DNA of 64,000 nucleotides from Zygaena filipendulae (taxonomy: Eukaryota; Arthropoda; Insecta; Lepidoptera; Zygaenidae): NCBI GenBank assembly GCA_907165275.2, contig OU015670.1, positions 5,235,501 through 5,299,500 on the forward strand. The letters are read 5' to 3'. Position 1 is the stretch's first letter, and each line of letters starts with the position of its first letter. Below are positions 45,542 to 57,620 of this stretch, one piece after another. The notes below the pieces were generated by a model. The model ran no database searches and had not been told where the DNA came from. It was given only the letters and a program-made list of their open reading frames with translations. The position numbers and the translations under genes were made by a program.

Positions 45542-48500
45542 TTAGTGCCGGTCGTCGGGCGTCGCTCGCCTCGCCCCCGAGTGGTGGCGGTGTTTGCGGT
45601 TGTTATGTAGCTGCAGCGCGCTCTCGTTGGTGAAGTCCACTTGGCACGAGATGCATTTGAAGGGATCTCGGCTCGGCTGCGGGGTGCGTTTTGTTGGATC
45701 ATTCTCAATTTATTGTCTCGGGTCTCGAGTAGTGATTAATGGGAAATTTTGTGTAGATATTTTTTTATAATTACCTAAATTGGTTTTCCCTTGTGCTTAA
45801 AGAAGTTTCACTTAAAAAAAATACATTTACAACGTGTCTTAAGGCATACATGATTAATTTACAATATTAATTTACAGGCATATTAATTTACAATATTTTG
45901 GCATCTGGATTGTTTGGGATTGTGTTTTTGGGACGCGCGTTATGAGCAGGGAATGTTGTTTGTCATAAGGAACAAAGGCCAAGTAGTGGTTACATGGTGG
46001 TGAGACCGGTTTGAGTACCAGATGTGAGACTCACGGGGCGGGCGCGGCGCGGCGCGAGCTTCTTCGTGCGTCTCTCCCGCGGGACACGCTGGCTGTGCGT
46101 CAACTTAGTGTGGAAGGCTAGCTCGCTTTCGGTGCTGAGCAGTACGAAAAGTTTTACGACTTTTAAGGGGCTACCACTCTAAATGTCCGCTATGTCTCCA
46201 GCGAGCGGTGACAAATGCGATTTTTTTCAATGGATATTGTCTAAAAATTCCAAGTTATCCCCGTCATCGGTGATAAATTGGATATACATATGGACTAAAT
46301 GGAATAGACCGCGGTAGCAGGAATGCTATCGCGGTCTATTTCATTTAGTTCTATCGATAGTTCGACGTGTAGAACTACAAGAAACAAAACATCCAAATTG
46401 GATAAAACATCCATACTGTTCTATTGTAATGTGGGATAGAACAGTATGGATTATGGAATAATAAGTTCTAACGCTCGGTTTGAAAAAAATAATAACCTAC
46501 AAACTGTTTTAAGGACCTTTACTGTTTTAACAAAGTAAGTTTTACTGTTTTCATAGCTAGTAGTAGGTTGAAATATTTTTAGAGTTCTAACTAAAAAGAA
46601 AAATGAAATCCAAAATTATTATTATTAAGTCCTCTGAAGTACCTACTAAGCCTGTTTTTTATTATTCCCTGTAAGGTTCAATTTTTTTTACCGTTACCGC
46701 AACATTAGGTTAATTTCTTACCGGAAACGGCCTGCACAGCAGCGGCACTCCAGCCGGCCGGTGGCCCGCGGTGTCACGTGATCCCGCGTCTGATGGTCAA
46801 ACACTAGGTCCGAGGTGCGAGCCAGGTATCCGCACACCGTGCACATCATCATCCTGTATGCAACGGGGACAGTAACCGTAAAAGGCCTTTTGCACATTAT
46901 CAGACAAGTTAAGTTTTAGTATGCGCGTGTTTTATCCGACATAAGAAAGAAATCTTTTAATATGTAGGTATGGTCTAATTCTACTAATATTATAAACGCG
47001 AAAGTTTGTTAAAAATTATGGATGGATGGATGTTTGTTACTCTTTCACGCAAAAACTACTGAATGGATTTAAATGAAACTACAATAATATAGCTTATACA
47101 TCAGATTAACACATAAGGTACTTTTTATCCCGGAATTCCCGCGGGAACTCTGAAATTAACCGCGGGGCACAACTAGTATCTCATATATATCAAATCGACT
47201 AGATGTTTATAAGACATCCTACTATTCAACTAATATTATAAACGCGAAAGTTTGTAAGAATGTATGGATGGATGTTCTGGATGAATTTAAATGAAATTTT
47301 ACAATAATATAGCTTATACATCAGATTAACACATAGGATACTTTTTATCCCGGAATTCCCGCGGGAATTCTGAAATTAACGCGGGTGAAACCGCGGGCCA
47401 CAACTAGTTAATTATAATGTGCAAAAGGCGTAATAATAATAATAATCCATTTCACAACACACAGACCTACATGATCCCACATTAAGCTATAAGCTTGTAT
47501 CGTGGAAACCAAGCAAACGTGGCATATACTACATACATATTATATTATATGTATGTCTTATAGACAATGATTAGAATGTCTTTGATTATAGATATAATAT
47601 TATACACACCCAGACTGGAAAATGGAACCCTGTGTTCACACAAACTCGACCACCCCCACCGGGAATCAAAGCCGGAACCCCATGATTAGCGGGTAAGCAT
47701 GGTGATCTACTGCGCCAATCGGGTCGTCGTCGTAAAAAATACAAAGCTGCCCCCTTACGTTCCTTAGTTTTCTATAGCGCGAGCGTTACCGTAAAATAGA
47801 TTGTTAACTTGGCTAAGGTGGCTGGAACTGGATCAGATAGGCGACGACCGGATTGGCGCAGTAAGCCCCATGCCCACCCGCTAATCAAGAGGTTCCGTGT
47901 TCGAATCTGGGCGCGATTACTATAGTATACAATAATATATATTATGTATCGAACGTGTTGTTTCTACGACACAAGCTTGTAGCTTAGTGTGTTGTGAAGG
48001 CTTATAATTTCTGTCAAACAAATAATCGAGACAAGTCTTCATAATGACAAATATTCCATTTATGAAGTACTAGCTGTCCCCGCGGTAATTTCGGAGTTCT
48101 CGCGGAAATTCCAGGATAAAATATAGATATAAACCTTCCTCCACTCTTTGGTGAAAACCGCATGAAAATCCGTTTCGTAGTTTTGAAGATCTAAGCTTAC
48201 ACAGGGACAGACACCGGGAAGCGACTGTTTTATACTATGTAGTGATGATGAATATAATATGTATAGATTACTTACACGTCGTGTTAGGCAGAACAGCTCA
48301 TTCTCTTTTGTTAAACTTACTTGTAATGCGTATTACGATGTGCTATAGCTGCTGCGGCATCTTTGAACCTCAGTTCGCAGATTTGACACACTTCTGGCCC
48401 TTCGTCCTGTAATTTACGTTGACAGGACATCGTCAGGACAAACAATTATGTGACGGAACATTTATGTTTTTAATTTTATTTCAGTTTTTAGTGTACCTAT

Positions 48501-51500
48501 GTTTTTTAAATATTATATCGACGGTTGAGAGGCTATTTGAGGTAAACATCAAAAAATGGAAGTTGCGGGAGAGCGATTTAAATTTGATTTGAGGAAACAA
48601 AAAAAAATTACAAAAAGTACCGAGTATAATTAGTAGAAAAAATTGAGTAGTTTTCCTTAACGATAAGCAAGCAACTCACCTCATGTTGCAGCATATGATC
48701 TTGATATACATATTCATTTAAAAACCCGAGTATGCAAGTTGTGCATTTAAATGTGGCGTTCTTATACAAAACACTCTCCCTCTCCCGTTGTCTTATATTT
48801 AACATCTCTTTCTCATTTATAATTCTCTCTGCTATATTCTCTTTAAATGCTAATCTTTTCAATGCCTTTTTAATCTGCGGCCTCGATTTCCCTTTTGTTC
48901 TATTCATCTTTTTGATAACTGTAGTAACAGGTTTCTTCTTTTCTTCGTTGATAATCTTCTGATCTTTATGTGCCTTCATCATAGTTTCTTCTAAATAACT
49001 TTCTTTAAATACTACGGCGCAATCGTTTTCCACAATCTTAACTTCAACGGAAAACTTGTCTGTAAGTGGTTTTAAACCTACGAAATCAATCGTCTCTTTT
49101 CTGGCGCACGGTACCTACTGCTTTCTGCTACTATTTCTTTACGTTTTCGTTTGTTTAAATCCCTTTTTAACTGACTTAAAAAAGGGGGGGTTATCAATTC
49201 GTCTGTATGTTTTTTTTTGTACATTTGCACGGTTACTCAAAGACGGCTGGACGGTTTGAAAAAAGCTTTTTTGTTTGAAAGGGTTTCCAGTTGGTTCCAT
49301 TGTAATCTTGTCTGGTCTTGGAGTCTGATGATGGGATCTTGGAGAAATTAAAGAGTTCCTTAAATATTATAGGGACACCTATAGTCCTTTCCTCGTAAAG
49401 TACCTTTTTATAGTAAACTGTTCATTTGCTTTCGATGAAGTTAGGTTTGCCATCCGTCCGGGTTTCCCCGGATTTGTCCCAGGGTTTGAATTTTTGTAGT
49501 TTTTGATCGCCGAGCGGCAGTGCGACCCGCGCGCCATTTGAGTAGCTAGGTATATTTTTTATTGTTTTAAGAAAACAACTTAAAGAAAGTTCCTGTTTGG
49601 TTCCTTTACTTTTAAGAAGAGCATATTTAGCTAAGTTTCTTTAAGATATTTTATGTTCAAAAGTTATGTTGTCGTGTCGTGATTTTACGCTTTTTGTCCT
49701 GGTTGCGATGGCATTTTTGAGATGGCAACCCTAGATGAAGTGGAACTGATGATGAAGACCATAGATGGCCACCGGAACTACTGAATAATAAGTATTTCAC
49801 GGGTTGCAATTCGACTACTTTAAAATGCTTGCTAAGCAATTTATGTGTCACGATATAATATGGTGAAGTAGAGCTGATGGTAAAGTAGCAGGAGAACTCA
49901 TCATTAACGCCATTGCATCGGGAAAAGCAATTTTTGGTTAGGTTATGAGTTGTTGACGTTAGGCTATAAATTATAAACCTCTCGCCCTACCAACATGAAA
50001 TGTCTCCTTACTTTCACTTTCTCCCCATTCGTAAAGAAACTAGCTAAATTTATAGAAGCTAACAAGTTATATTTATGAATGCTCTTTGTGTTTATGTATA
50101 TTATATTGTGTAGTTAGTACTATAAAATAATTTTTGCCTCTCCCGCCTCTCCTCAAGACCCCCTTTGTGGTATAACACCTTAAACGTACCATCCTTCACT
50201 AACTATATCTACTAGCTTTCGTGTTGTCTTTTTTTTGTAGGTAAACTCAGGCTCTTGGTAAATATCATTCCCACCAAAAACTCTTGTACTCCTTCGTTTA
50301 CTTTCAACTACGTGACATTGGCGGAGTCACTGTGAGTAAAGCAATACAGTTTAAAAGAAGAAGAAGAAATTATAAACCAATTGGTTTGGTTAAAGAAAAA
50401 TAAACAAAATTTTAACAAAAAAAAAATTAAACTGACTTCATAATAGGTAGAACACGAAAATGCGCTTCAAAAAAAGTTAAAGTTGGCACCGAATTTGAAC
50501 TGATCAGTAGGTAGGTCGTAGGTAACATCCCAAAAATAATATTACGTGCATTTTTGTCTTTCGGACATTTTCAGATTGGTATTTTGCCATATCTAACTTT
50601 TAGTGAAGTGCATTTATGTATAATTTGAAATCTGTTTAATTTTATTTTGGTTTAAATTATGTTATTTCACTCAATTTTCTTTTCTTGACTCCATCTCCTT
50701 TTGCTACTCTTATTAATTTATTATTGCTTGCAATTTTACCAGCTAAATCCCTAAATGTATTCACACCAGAATTTTCATCTGTATATTCCGTTTCAATTCT
50801 TCTTTGTGCACTTAGCTCTTTATCATTCTGATTTCCAATCTTCTTTTCTGCCTTGTTGTCTATGTTGACATTATTATTTTCCCCATCAATTTTAATACTT
50901 ATATGAGTCATATCGCAAATCTTAATTGTTTCATTGTTTTCATTAAATTCTTTAGCTTTTAACAAAATTTCATCAAGACTTAGACCCGTTTTAATTTTTT
51001 TCGATGATAGTTCTTTATTGGAAATTCTTTTTAAGTATATGGGTTGAATAGTCAAAGGTTTACTTAAATCAATAAAATCTTCAACTGGTTCTTCCTTAAT
51101 ATCATCCTTATCAGAATTATTGTATATAATTAGAGAATTATTATGTTCAAATGAATTAGAATTGAATTTATTTTGAGTATCGGGAATAGCTTCAAAACTA
51201 TCATAGTCAACTTTGCTAGTTTTTAAATTTGATAAACTCCTTATGATAATCTGAAAAAGATATAAAATAAAATGCTACTTTTTATACATTGTAATGACAA
51301 ATAAATATTAGTAAACAGTTTAGAAAATGAAAGTAAAGAGAGTATGAAATATAATTGTAAAAGAAATTAAAAAAATCTTATGGTAAAATCAGATTCCTAA
51401 GTTAGAGATATGTGTTGAAAACCACATTGATGTTATCATAACATCCTAGACTTAGACCAATTTGATTTGTAGATTACAGTGTAAAGACAAAACACACACA

Positions 51501-52802
51501 TTCTGATTTATAAAAGAAAGTTTTAAATAAATAAAATATTAGGGCCATGCAAAAATTGTGGCTTAAGAAAATTTGTAAGTACTTATTAAGAAAGTGAATA
51601 ATTGAGATTGGTTTAGAACAAAAAGAGTTGAGATGTTACAGAGAGTGTGCATTCTGGCAGATTTTAGTAAGTAAATGTAACCCTCACCTGGCCTTGGAGA
51701 GCTGCCTGTAGCTGATGCTGAGCGTTCACAGCACGTTGGTGGAACTGCCAGAGTTTTATGAGCAAAGCTTTGCACTCCCAGCATATTTTATCCTCGTTTA
51801 TATTTAGCTGGCAATAAAAGATATTTTAGCTAGGATTTTACATGTTTAGCTTGAATTTATTTATTTATTTAATAATGGGCTAGTTGACTATTTTTTTTTT
51901 GGTTGGTATTGTAGATTTGCATTTCTTCTTTTTTTATGTAATCAAAAAATAACAGCGATACATTGAGTTGAAATTTCACATGATCTCACTAACCGGTGCA
52001 GTTAGAGGCTTATAGAGGTTAATGACTTCACAAGCCCCCACCTCAAACTTTAATGCGCTTTATCTCTGAATATTTTCATTAATTTGAAAAAGCAAAAAAT
52101 ATGTCTGGTTTTTTTTCTGACAGACTAAAAAAAACTTGTATAAAAGTAAACATGTACAAGGGTCATGCTTATTCCATAAGTGGAATTTCTTCCAGCAGAC
52201 CCGCAACAGGAAAATGGATTAGAATAGGTTGATCTAGTGTGCCTCAGTTTGATATATAAAATATACATAAATAATAAAACGAAATTCAAGAAATTTAGAT
52301 TATTTATGTATGTGTTTTCAAGTTCCAGAATGAGCAACTCTATTCTATCTATCTAACAGCCTCCTATATTATAAGCCAGGGGCACGGAACGATGATGATG
52401 CACTCGCAAACAACCCACCAAACAATGAGGCTGGATATTTATTAGGAAAGATGTATTTTGTAGATTGATGATTGAAAGTTTCCGCATTTCTACTTAAAAT
52501 GAATATAAATTATAAACGATAAACTATAATGGATAGATGTTCACCTCCACTAAGTTAATTAAAATGTAATGAAATATTATTACCATACTTTTCTATTTCT
52601 TACATTGGTAAAAGGCTCTCCCAAATCTGGATGAGAACAGAAACGGGACCTTTACCATTGTGTTTAGATTTACCTGGATGGCAGGTATGAGATGCAATAC
52701 ATATTGAATTTTCCAAAGGCTGGAAAGTTCTCTATCACTGCTCAGACAAGTGGAGCACACAACAGATTTCCAATACATTAACGTTCCTGTAAATTGATTC
52801 AT
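45542..52802 (-). CDS. ZAD-type C2H2 zinc-finger protein (gene 2)
   Basis: Putative nuclear DNA-binding protein, convergent with gene 1. Eight exons on the minus strand: 52674-52802, 51688-51807, 50671-51250, 48680-49059, 48321-48406, 46722-46853, 46035-46134 and 45542-45676. They are phase-consistent and give 553 residues. Exons 1-2 form the ZAD ('VVCSTCLSSDREL' and 'KICWECKALLIKLWQ'), with the intron at the same place as in genes 1 and 3. Exons 3-4 form a long polar, lysine- and asparagine-rich linker. Five C2H2 fingers follow, beginning 'FKCTTCILGFLNEYVYQDH' and ending with the finger CISCQVDFTNESALQLHNNR. The exon 3 donor (A|GTGAAA) is weak but is the only phase-compatible GT before the TAA, so this junction is the least certain. 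An alternative start is the internal Met at codon 9. Confidence 0.87.
46294..46349. repeat. Hairpin with 26-bp stem in ZAD gene 2 intron
   Basis: 46294-46319 and 46324-46349 are inverted with two G/A differences that would be G:U pairs in plus-strand RNA. The loop is 4 bases (ggaa). Confidence 0.8.
46409..46451. repeat. Hairpin with perfect 16-bp stem in ZAD gene 2 intron
   Basis: 'atccatactgttctat' is inverted exactly at 46436-46451, with an 11-base loop, 59 bp downstream of the preceding hairpin. Confidence 0.8.
46979..47406 (+). mobile_element. Two tandem Helitron-like copies in ZAD gene 2 intron
   Basis: CTAG ends are at 47173-47176 and 47403-47406, with near-identical bodies ('ataatatagcttatacatca'). 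This looks like a local duplication. Confidence 0.65.
47455..48005. mobile_element. Two SINE copies, inverted to each other
   Basis: The minus copy is 47455-47730 ('tgcgccaatcgggtcg' at its head). The plus copy is 47845-48005, with 'gattggcgcagtaa' and 'gaggttccgtgttcgaat'. Confidence 0.65.
48070..48243 (-). mobile_element. Helitron-like element in ZAD gene 2 intron
   Basis: It begins 'ctagctgtccccgcggtaat' and ends near 'acagggacagac', about 75 bp from exon 5. Confidence 0.55.
49160..50650 (+). repeat. Repeat family A, copy 3, in ZAD gene 2 intron 3
   Basis: The blocks 'gatgggatcttggagaaatt', 'gaagaccatagatggc' and 'ttgcatcgggaaaagcaat' occur in family order. The tail 'ggcaccgaatttgaactgat' follows at about 50482. 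It is more diverged than copies 1 and 2. Confidence 0.55.
51940..52140. repeat. Repeat shared with 20170-20370
   Basis: Both stretches run through 'aaaaaataac(a/g)g', 'cacaagccccca', 'caaactttaa(t/c)gc' and a final T run. Confidence 0.55.
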
Positions 52803-52959
52803 CGCAATTCGCGAATCAAAGAGTATATAACCAGAAAGAAGGTAATCACTACGTGTTTATAACCACTATCGCGAATGATGAAATTGATGAATTCGTATTT
52901 CGTGTCGAATTTGTACTTTTAGGTTTTTTTTTTTTTCCGTTCACCAAATTTTCTTTTTT

Positions 52960-53769
52960 TTTTTTTGGGTGTAAAGTTTACCCCTTTCGGGGATGGCAGA
53001 AGGAAACTTGAAGTCCATATAGCCAATTCAGTGGTATATTTCTTCTTCTGAAGTTATTTACATCGAAACGCATTTCAATGCTTTACCGGAACTTTTGGCA
53101 GCTAATCTTCACAGTTGAACCTTTAATAGGACGCTCTGTGGGAAATTGTACAGGTGTGCGTTCCGTGGCTTCGCACGAATGCACTCGAACGCGCTCGAGC
53201 GCGCTCTAAACCCGTTCCGTGGCTCAGAGTGCAGCAACCAAACAACCATCTCCGAAGCAGGTTAATTTTCACTCTGACAGCTATGTATTGTTTAAGAAGT
53301 GTCAAAGTTTGCGCCAAAAACCGGATTCGTCGAAAAAAAAATTAATCGTAGTTCTTACGAACAAAGGGGAGGTGTCGTAGTCACAAAAGTTTATAATTGG
53401 ATGTAAAACAGTTTTATTTGCAATGTGAGTTGAGAGAAAACAAATGGCGCCTGTAATTTAAAATATTTTGAGGTTATAAAAACAACTCGATCGTTCTGTG
53501 GCTTGGTTGCAACTCAAACGAGTGAAATTTTAACCGAACAACTGCGCCCAAATCCACGGAACGCACACCAGTAAAACGAAAATCTCCCGACCAACGCCCT
53601 ATTTCATCTCATTTCATTGTTTCCGCACACTGTTCATCTACTACACTAATGGATATTAAGAAAAATAACCATATTCACACAATATTAATCACAATAAACT
53701 AATTTGCAAAACAAAAAAGTAAAACTCACGTCCACTCTGCTAAATATCCCGCCAAAAGTCCTCTCCAAT
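52960..53769. repeat. Family L copy upstream of ZAD gene 2, split by a MITE
   Basis: It matches 37010-37400 through 'gtccatatagccaattcagt' and 'gggaaattgtaca', then resumes at 53570 with 'agtaaaacgaaaa'. The right end abuts the hAT-4 target site. Confidence 0.65.
53153..53569. mobile_element. MITE with 16-bp terminal inverted repeats
   Basis: Ends GGTGTGCGTTCCGTGG and exact inverse. The empty site is visible in the paralogous copy at about 37203-37225. Alignment to it leaves at most a single duplicated A. Confidence 0.75.
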
Positions 53770-53777
53770 ACTACCGT

Positions 53778-55288
53778 CAGTGTTGCCAACCCTTAAAAAT
53801 ATTTACCCCTAAAAGTTAAGTCAAAAACCCCTAAATGCCCCTAAATACAATAATATTATTTAAAAAAAAAACTTCTTTAGTAAACAGCAGCGCCAAGATT
53901 TTTGCCTAGTTTCGAAATCATTAAGGTGAAATTATTGGTCTTATAAAAACAATTTAATCAAAAGCAAAAATGTCTCTTATTTTTTTTTACGACCAATCTT
54001 TTTTCGTAATCTTTAATACAAAATGAAGATTTATCCACTGGGACCACCAAATCAATAACGTCTTATAAGGATCGACTCTTAAAATTTAAAATAATTTCGT
54101 TAGAAAAACGTCGTGTATTATTGGATCTTATGTTTCTTTATAAAATTTTGCGTAATCAATTGGATTGTCCACAGCTTCTGGAAGAGATTTGCTTTTATGT
54201 TCCCAGACATTACCCTAGGAAATATCTTAAGCCCTTATGTTCACCGCTGCGGAGGACAGTTTTAGGAGCCAATTCCGGAGTTCCCAGGCTAAGTGCATTA
54301 TATAATAATTATAGTGAATCGCTTGATGTGCACTTTGACTCCATCTATACCTATCGTAAGAGATTAATGAATCTGATCAATCACATTATATAGTTGCGTT
54401 GTTTGGCTTAACTTTCTTTGGCTTTGCTTATATGTATAGTGCTTTTATTAGTTTAGTTTTGCAGCTGTGGTCTGTTTTATTGTGCAGCTTGAGCACAGCT
54501 GATTATTATTACATAATTACTTAAAAAAATAACGAACACTTTGCATGCAGTGTTTACCTTAATATAGTTGTACAATTATAAGGATTAATTTGTAAATTAA
54601 TTAAGAGCATGAATTGTTGTTACAACTGTTGGTGAACCGAATAAAATAAAATAAAAAAATAAAAATAAAATAAAATTTATCATCAAAATGCTAATTATGA
54701 AATTCTTAATTTTTCGAAATTACGGCTTTCCTATTGATTGTTGTAAAAATATCGTAGTAAAAGTATCGATCGTAATAAACCTTAGTAGGACGCTCTGTGG
54801 GAAGTTGCATATAACGACAAACTCCCAACGAACGCCCCATTTTATCTTACCTATTGCACTGTTTCCGCACACTGTTCATCAGTAATGAATCACTATTATG
54901 CAAATTTGACCACACTCACGCAATATTAGAAAAGGTAAGTAAAACAAAAATAAAACTGACATCCATCCGTCCGTTTCTGCTCAAATCCCGCCAAAAGTTC
55001 TAAGCATAGACAACGTAATCACCTTTACCTATTATGTTTATGGTCAACACTGACAATAAGAAAACTAGATGTCGCTAAGCAGTTAGATCAACAAATAAAC
55101 ATGATTGGCTGGATTGCTTTACTTCAGGCCCTATATTTTAACCCTCTATTTTTCTCGATGAATAAAATATAAGAAATATAAATTTGAAAAAAACATTATA
55201 TACTATAAGTCAAAAAACCCCTAAAAAAGTCCCATCGCATTCATTTTCCCCCTAAATCTAGGGGAAAACCCCTTAATTGGCAGCACTG
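53778..55288. mobile_element. hAT-type element (hAT-4) carrying a LINE fragment
   Basis: The terminal inverted repeats are CAGTGTTGCCAA at the left and TTGGCAGCACTG at the right (one mismatch). The 8-bp direct repeat ACTACCGT flanks it at 53770-53777 and 55289-55296. Subterminal 'acccctaaa' repeats are present on both sides. The interior holds a LINE 3' end (54010-54675) and a family L fragment (54777-55000). It has no hAT transposase. Confidence 0.88.
54010..54393 (+). pseudogene. LINE reverse transcriptase C-terminal fragment
   Basis: The open frame reads 'SYKDRLLKFKIISLEKRR', 'DLMFLYKILRNQLDCPQLLE' and 'ICFYVPRHYPRKY', the pattern of the extreme C-terminus of jockey/CR1-type reverse transcriptases. 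It is followed by a 3' region and an A/T tail of (aaaata) type at about 54640-54675. It is severely 5'-truncated and therefore dead. Confidence 0.75.
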
Positions 55289-56204
55289 ACTACCGTATGT
55301 CTCTATAACATAACAGTTTATGTTTATTCCAATATACCATTTCCTTTTCTTTCCATAGTAACCTAAACCTAATCCAATCCAGTAATCCCGTTCTGTCAAA
55401 ATTCCTTTATTTTTTTTTAACAATGCTTCCTAACCTTTGCTTCCTATCGTCTTAAACCAAAAATGAAAGTGGCAAATAACACTAAGTGTTGAGTCCAAAA
55501 AGAAGAAAAAAAAAAACATAACAGTATGTTCTCTTATTCCAAAGATCATATAATCACTACGTTTTAAGATATGGGACTCCCATACTGTGAAATGGAATGA
55601 CGCGAATTGTCAAAATTTTTGCCCTAGCAATCATGGCCGATTCCCACAGAAATAGTGCTGTTCTGCTTATAGCGAATGGTCGTCATATCGATATCGATAA
55701 AAAAAATCAGGACTACTACGGTTCTTCATAGTTTTTTTTTTATTATTTTATAGCTACAGAAAAAAGCACCAGTGACGGCTTAATTGCGGTCGGTTAATAT
55801 TGAACTTAATGTAAGCCATCATTGGTGCCTTTTTCAGCTGCCTCAAATAAAGAAAGTAGCTGGTTGGGAGTGAGACACAACATTTATTTGAAAAAGGTAT
55901 TTTTTTGTATTTATTGAAACACCGTCTTGTGGAACATGTTCAAGTTGACTACTTGACTAATACGGGTCACGGTTTTTCTTCCTGCGCGTGGGTGTTTTCC
56001 AAGGTTTCTTTTTGTCAACCGGTCACTCGATTACTGGAATAAATTAAAAAATTCTAAATTCAAGAAAATAAAATCGAATGACAATGTAGCATAAACAAAT
56101 CGTTAGGTTCATTACCAGTATCGGCTAGCTGCAATTTTATGTACTCCTGAGTAAGCAACTGATTCTTGCAAAAAATCAAGTGTCCAGCTCAGGGAGAACA
56201 CTTA
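55289..56204. other. Intergenic, no gene seen
   Basis: One copy of the dispersed motif variant 'ccaaagatcatataatcact' lies at 55539-55564. The rest is AT-rich sequence of unknown nature. Confidence 0.4.
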
Positions 56205-56619
56205 GGCCCGTATTCCAAAAGGTTACTCAAGTCATGAATCTTGTTTTAAAACTAATTTCAAGTAAAGCTTTAATTTTAAAACCTTACTTGAAACTAGATT
56301 CATCAATCAACAATCAGCTGAATTATTTCCTTATTCTAGAACGACGCTTGAGTACTAATCTATACTCAAGCAAAGATTTGATCTTTGTTTACATCTGTCA
56401 TGTCAAGACCACTCAACCAATCAGAGTTCAAAATCTCTACTCAAGACTAGTTTCAAGTGATTAGAACCAATCAGAGTTCAGAATCTCTACTAAAGACTAG
56501 TTTCAAGTGATTAGAACTTAAAACGCATTCTATAATAAGATGTACGCTTGAGTTATGATTTGAGCTTAAAACTAATCTCAAGAGAAACGTGATCTGAGTC
56601 ACCTTCTGGAATACGGGCC
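56205..56619. mobile_element. PIF/Harbinger-like MITE
   Basis: Ends GGCCCGTATTCCA and TGGAATACGGGCC are exact inverses, flanked by TTA on both sides (56202-56204 and 56620-56622), the 3-bp target duplication of Harbinger. Inside, a unit of about 49 bp with 'aaccaatcagagttca' is tandemly repeated. Confidence 0.8.
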
Positions 56620-56782
56620 TTAAACATACAACTTTGCCCATAGTTTAAAACTATTATAAGAATAATCACACGGTCACCCGGTAGAAACAGCACGAATAAA
56701 AAAGAATTACTTATTGACTTTGACTTATTTTTTCTTACTCAATTGTGCTATTTTATTTTGATCTGCATTCAACTGCTCTATT

Positions 56783-57120
56783 TTATTCGATGGAGTTGTT
56801 CGATTGGTAAATAGGCCAATTCTTTTTAGTCTTAACCCAACTCTTGCACCTAAAACAAAAATAATGGATTTATCGATATCTGTAAAAAAAATCTGTATAT
56901 GTATTTTCCGCACTATTTACATATTCTTTCAAATCACTTAATAAATTTACAAAACACTATTTTTGTTATTTTAAGCACTGAATAAGAATAAAAACAACTA
57001 TAAATTGAATAAAATTTACGTACCGGACTGGATCAAGAGGAAATCTTGAAAGAAAAGTCCTTTTTACACCATTTTCATTCTTCGATTTTACTCCGCAAAT
57101 TCACACGTTTTATAAGACAT
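56783..57120 (-). pseudogene. Frameshifted THAP-domain remnant
   Basis: The minus strand has an ATG at 57120 and the exon 57024-57120, with a good donor (GTACGT). An acceptor at 56849 opens a second exon in compatible phase. One frame starts MSYKTCEF and hits a stop. The next frame carries 'CGVKSKNENGVKRTFLSRFP', continuing across the intron as 'CKSWVKTKKNWPIY', a THAP-like C-x2-C ... FPLDP ... W pattern. A single missing base in a T run separates the frames. It is either a pseudogene or a sequence error. It points away from the intact THAP gene at 57621. Confidence 0.6.
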
Positions 57121-57620
57121 CTTATTCGATGGTTCACTTACAAGACAAAACAAACGTACTAAACTAAAAAAAACACTGAAATACTATTAAATTAACAAAT
57201 AATAACACAATAACAATTAATTTTTCTTTCAATTGAACCAGGCGCCAAAATTTTTACCGCTAAGACAGCGACTGAGTACTGACTGACATTGCCATAGTCT
57301 ATAGAGCGAGAAGACCGAATGCCACCATTTCAACTTGGACACAATCCATACATTTTTTCTGAAGTATGGAAGTTGCGACAGCCTGTCTTATTCGTCTGTG
57401 GTCTCTATCATAAGTCTAGTTAATTTGTGGTCTCTATTTCGCTAATCGCTAGTGATTACCTTCTCTCTGAGTTAATTTGTGCTCTCTGGCTTCAGTGGCT
57501 TCAGGTGTCATAAGTCTTATTAATTTGTGGTAGTATCTCTAAGTAGTTTGTGCTTCAGGTTGCAAGCAGGAATCTGTATAATTGGTGTAATTTAGTGAAA
57601 AAACTAAGAATAAAATAACA

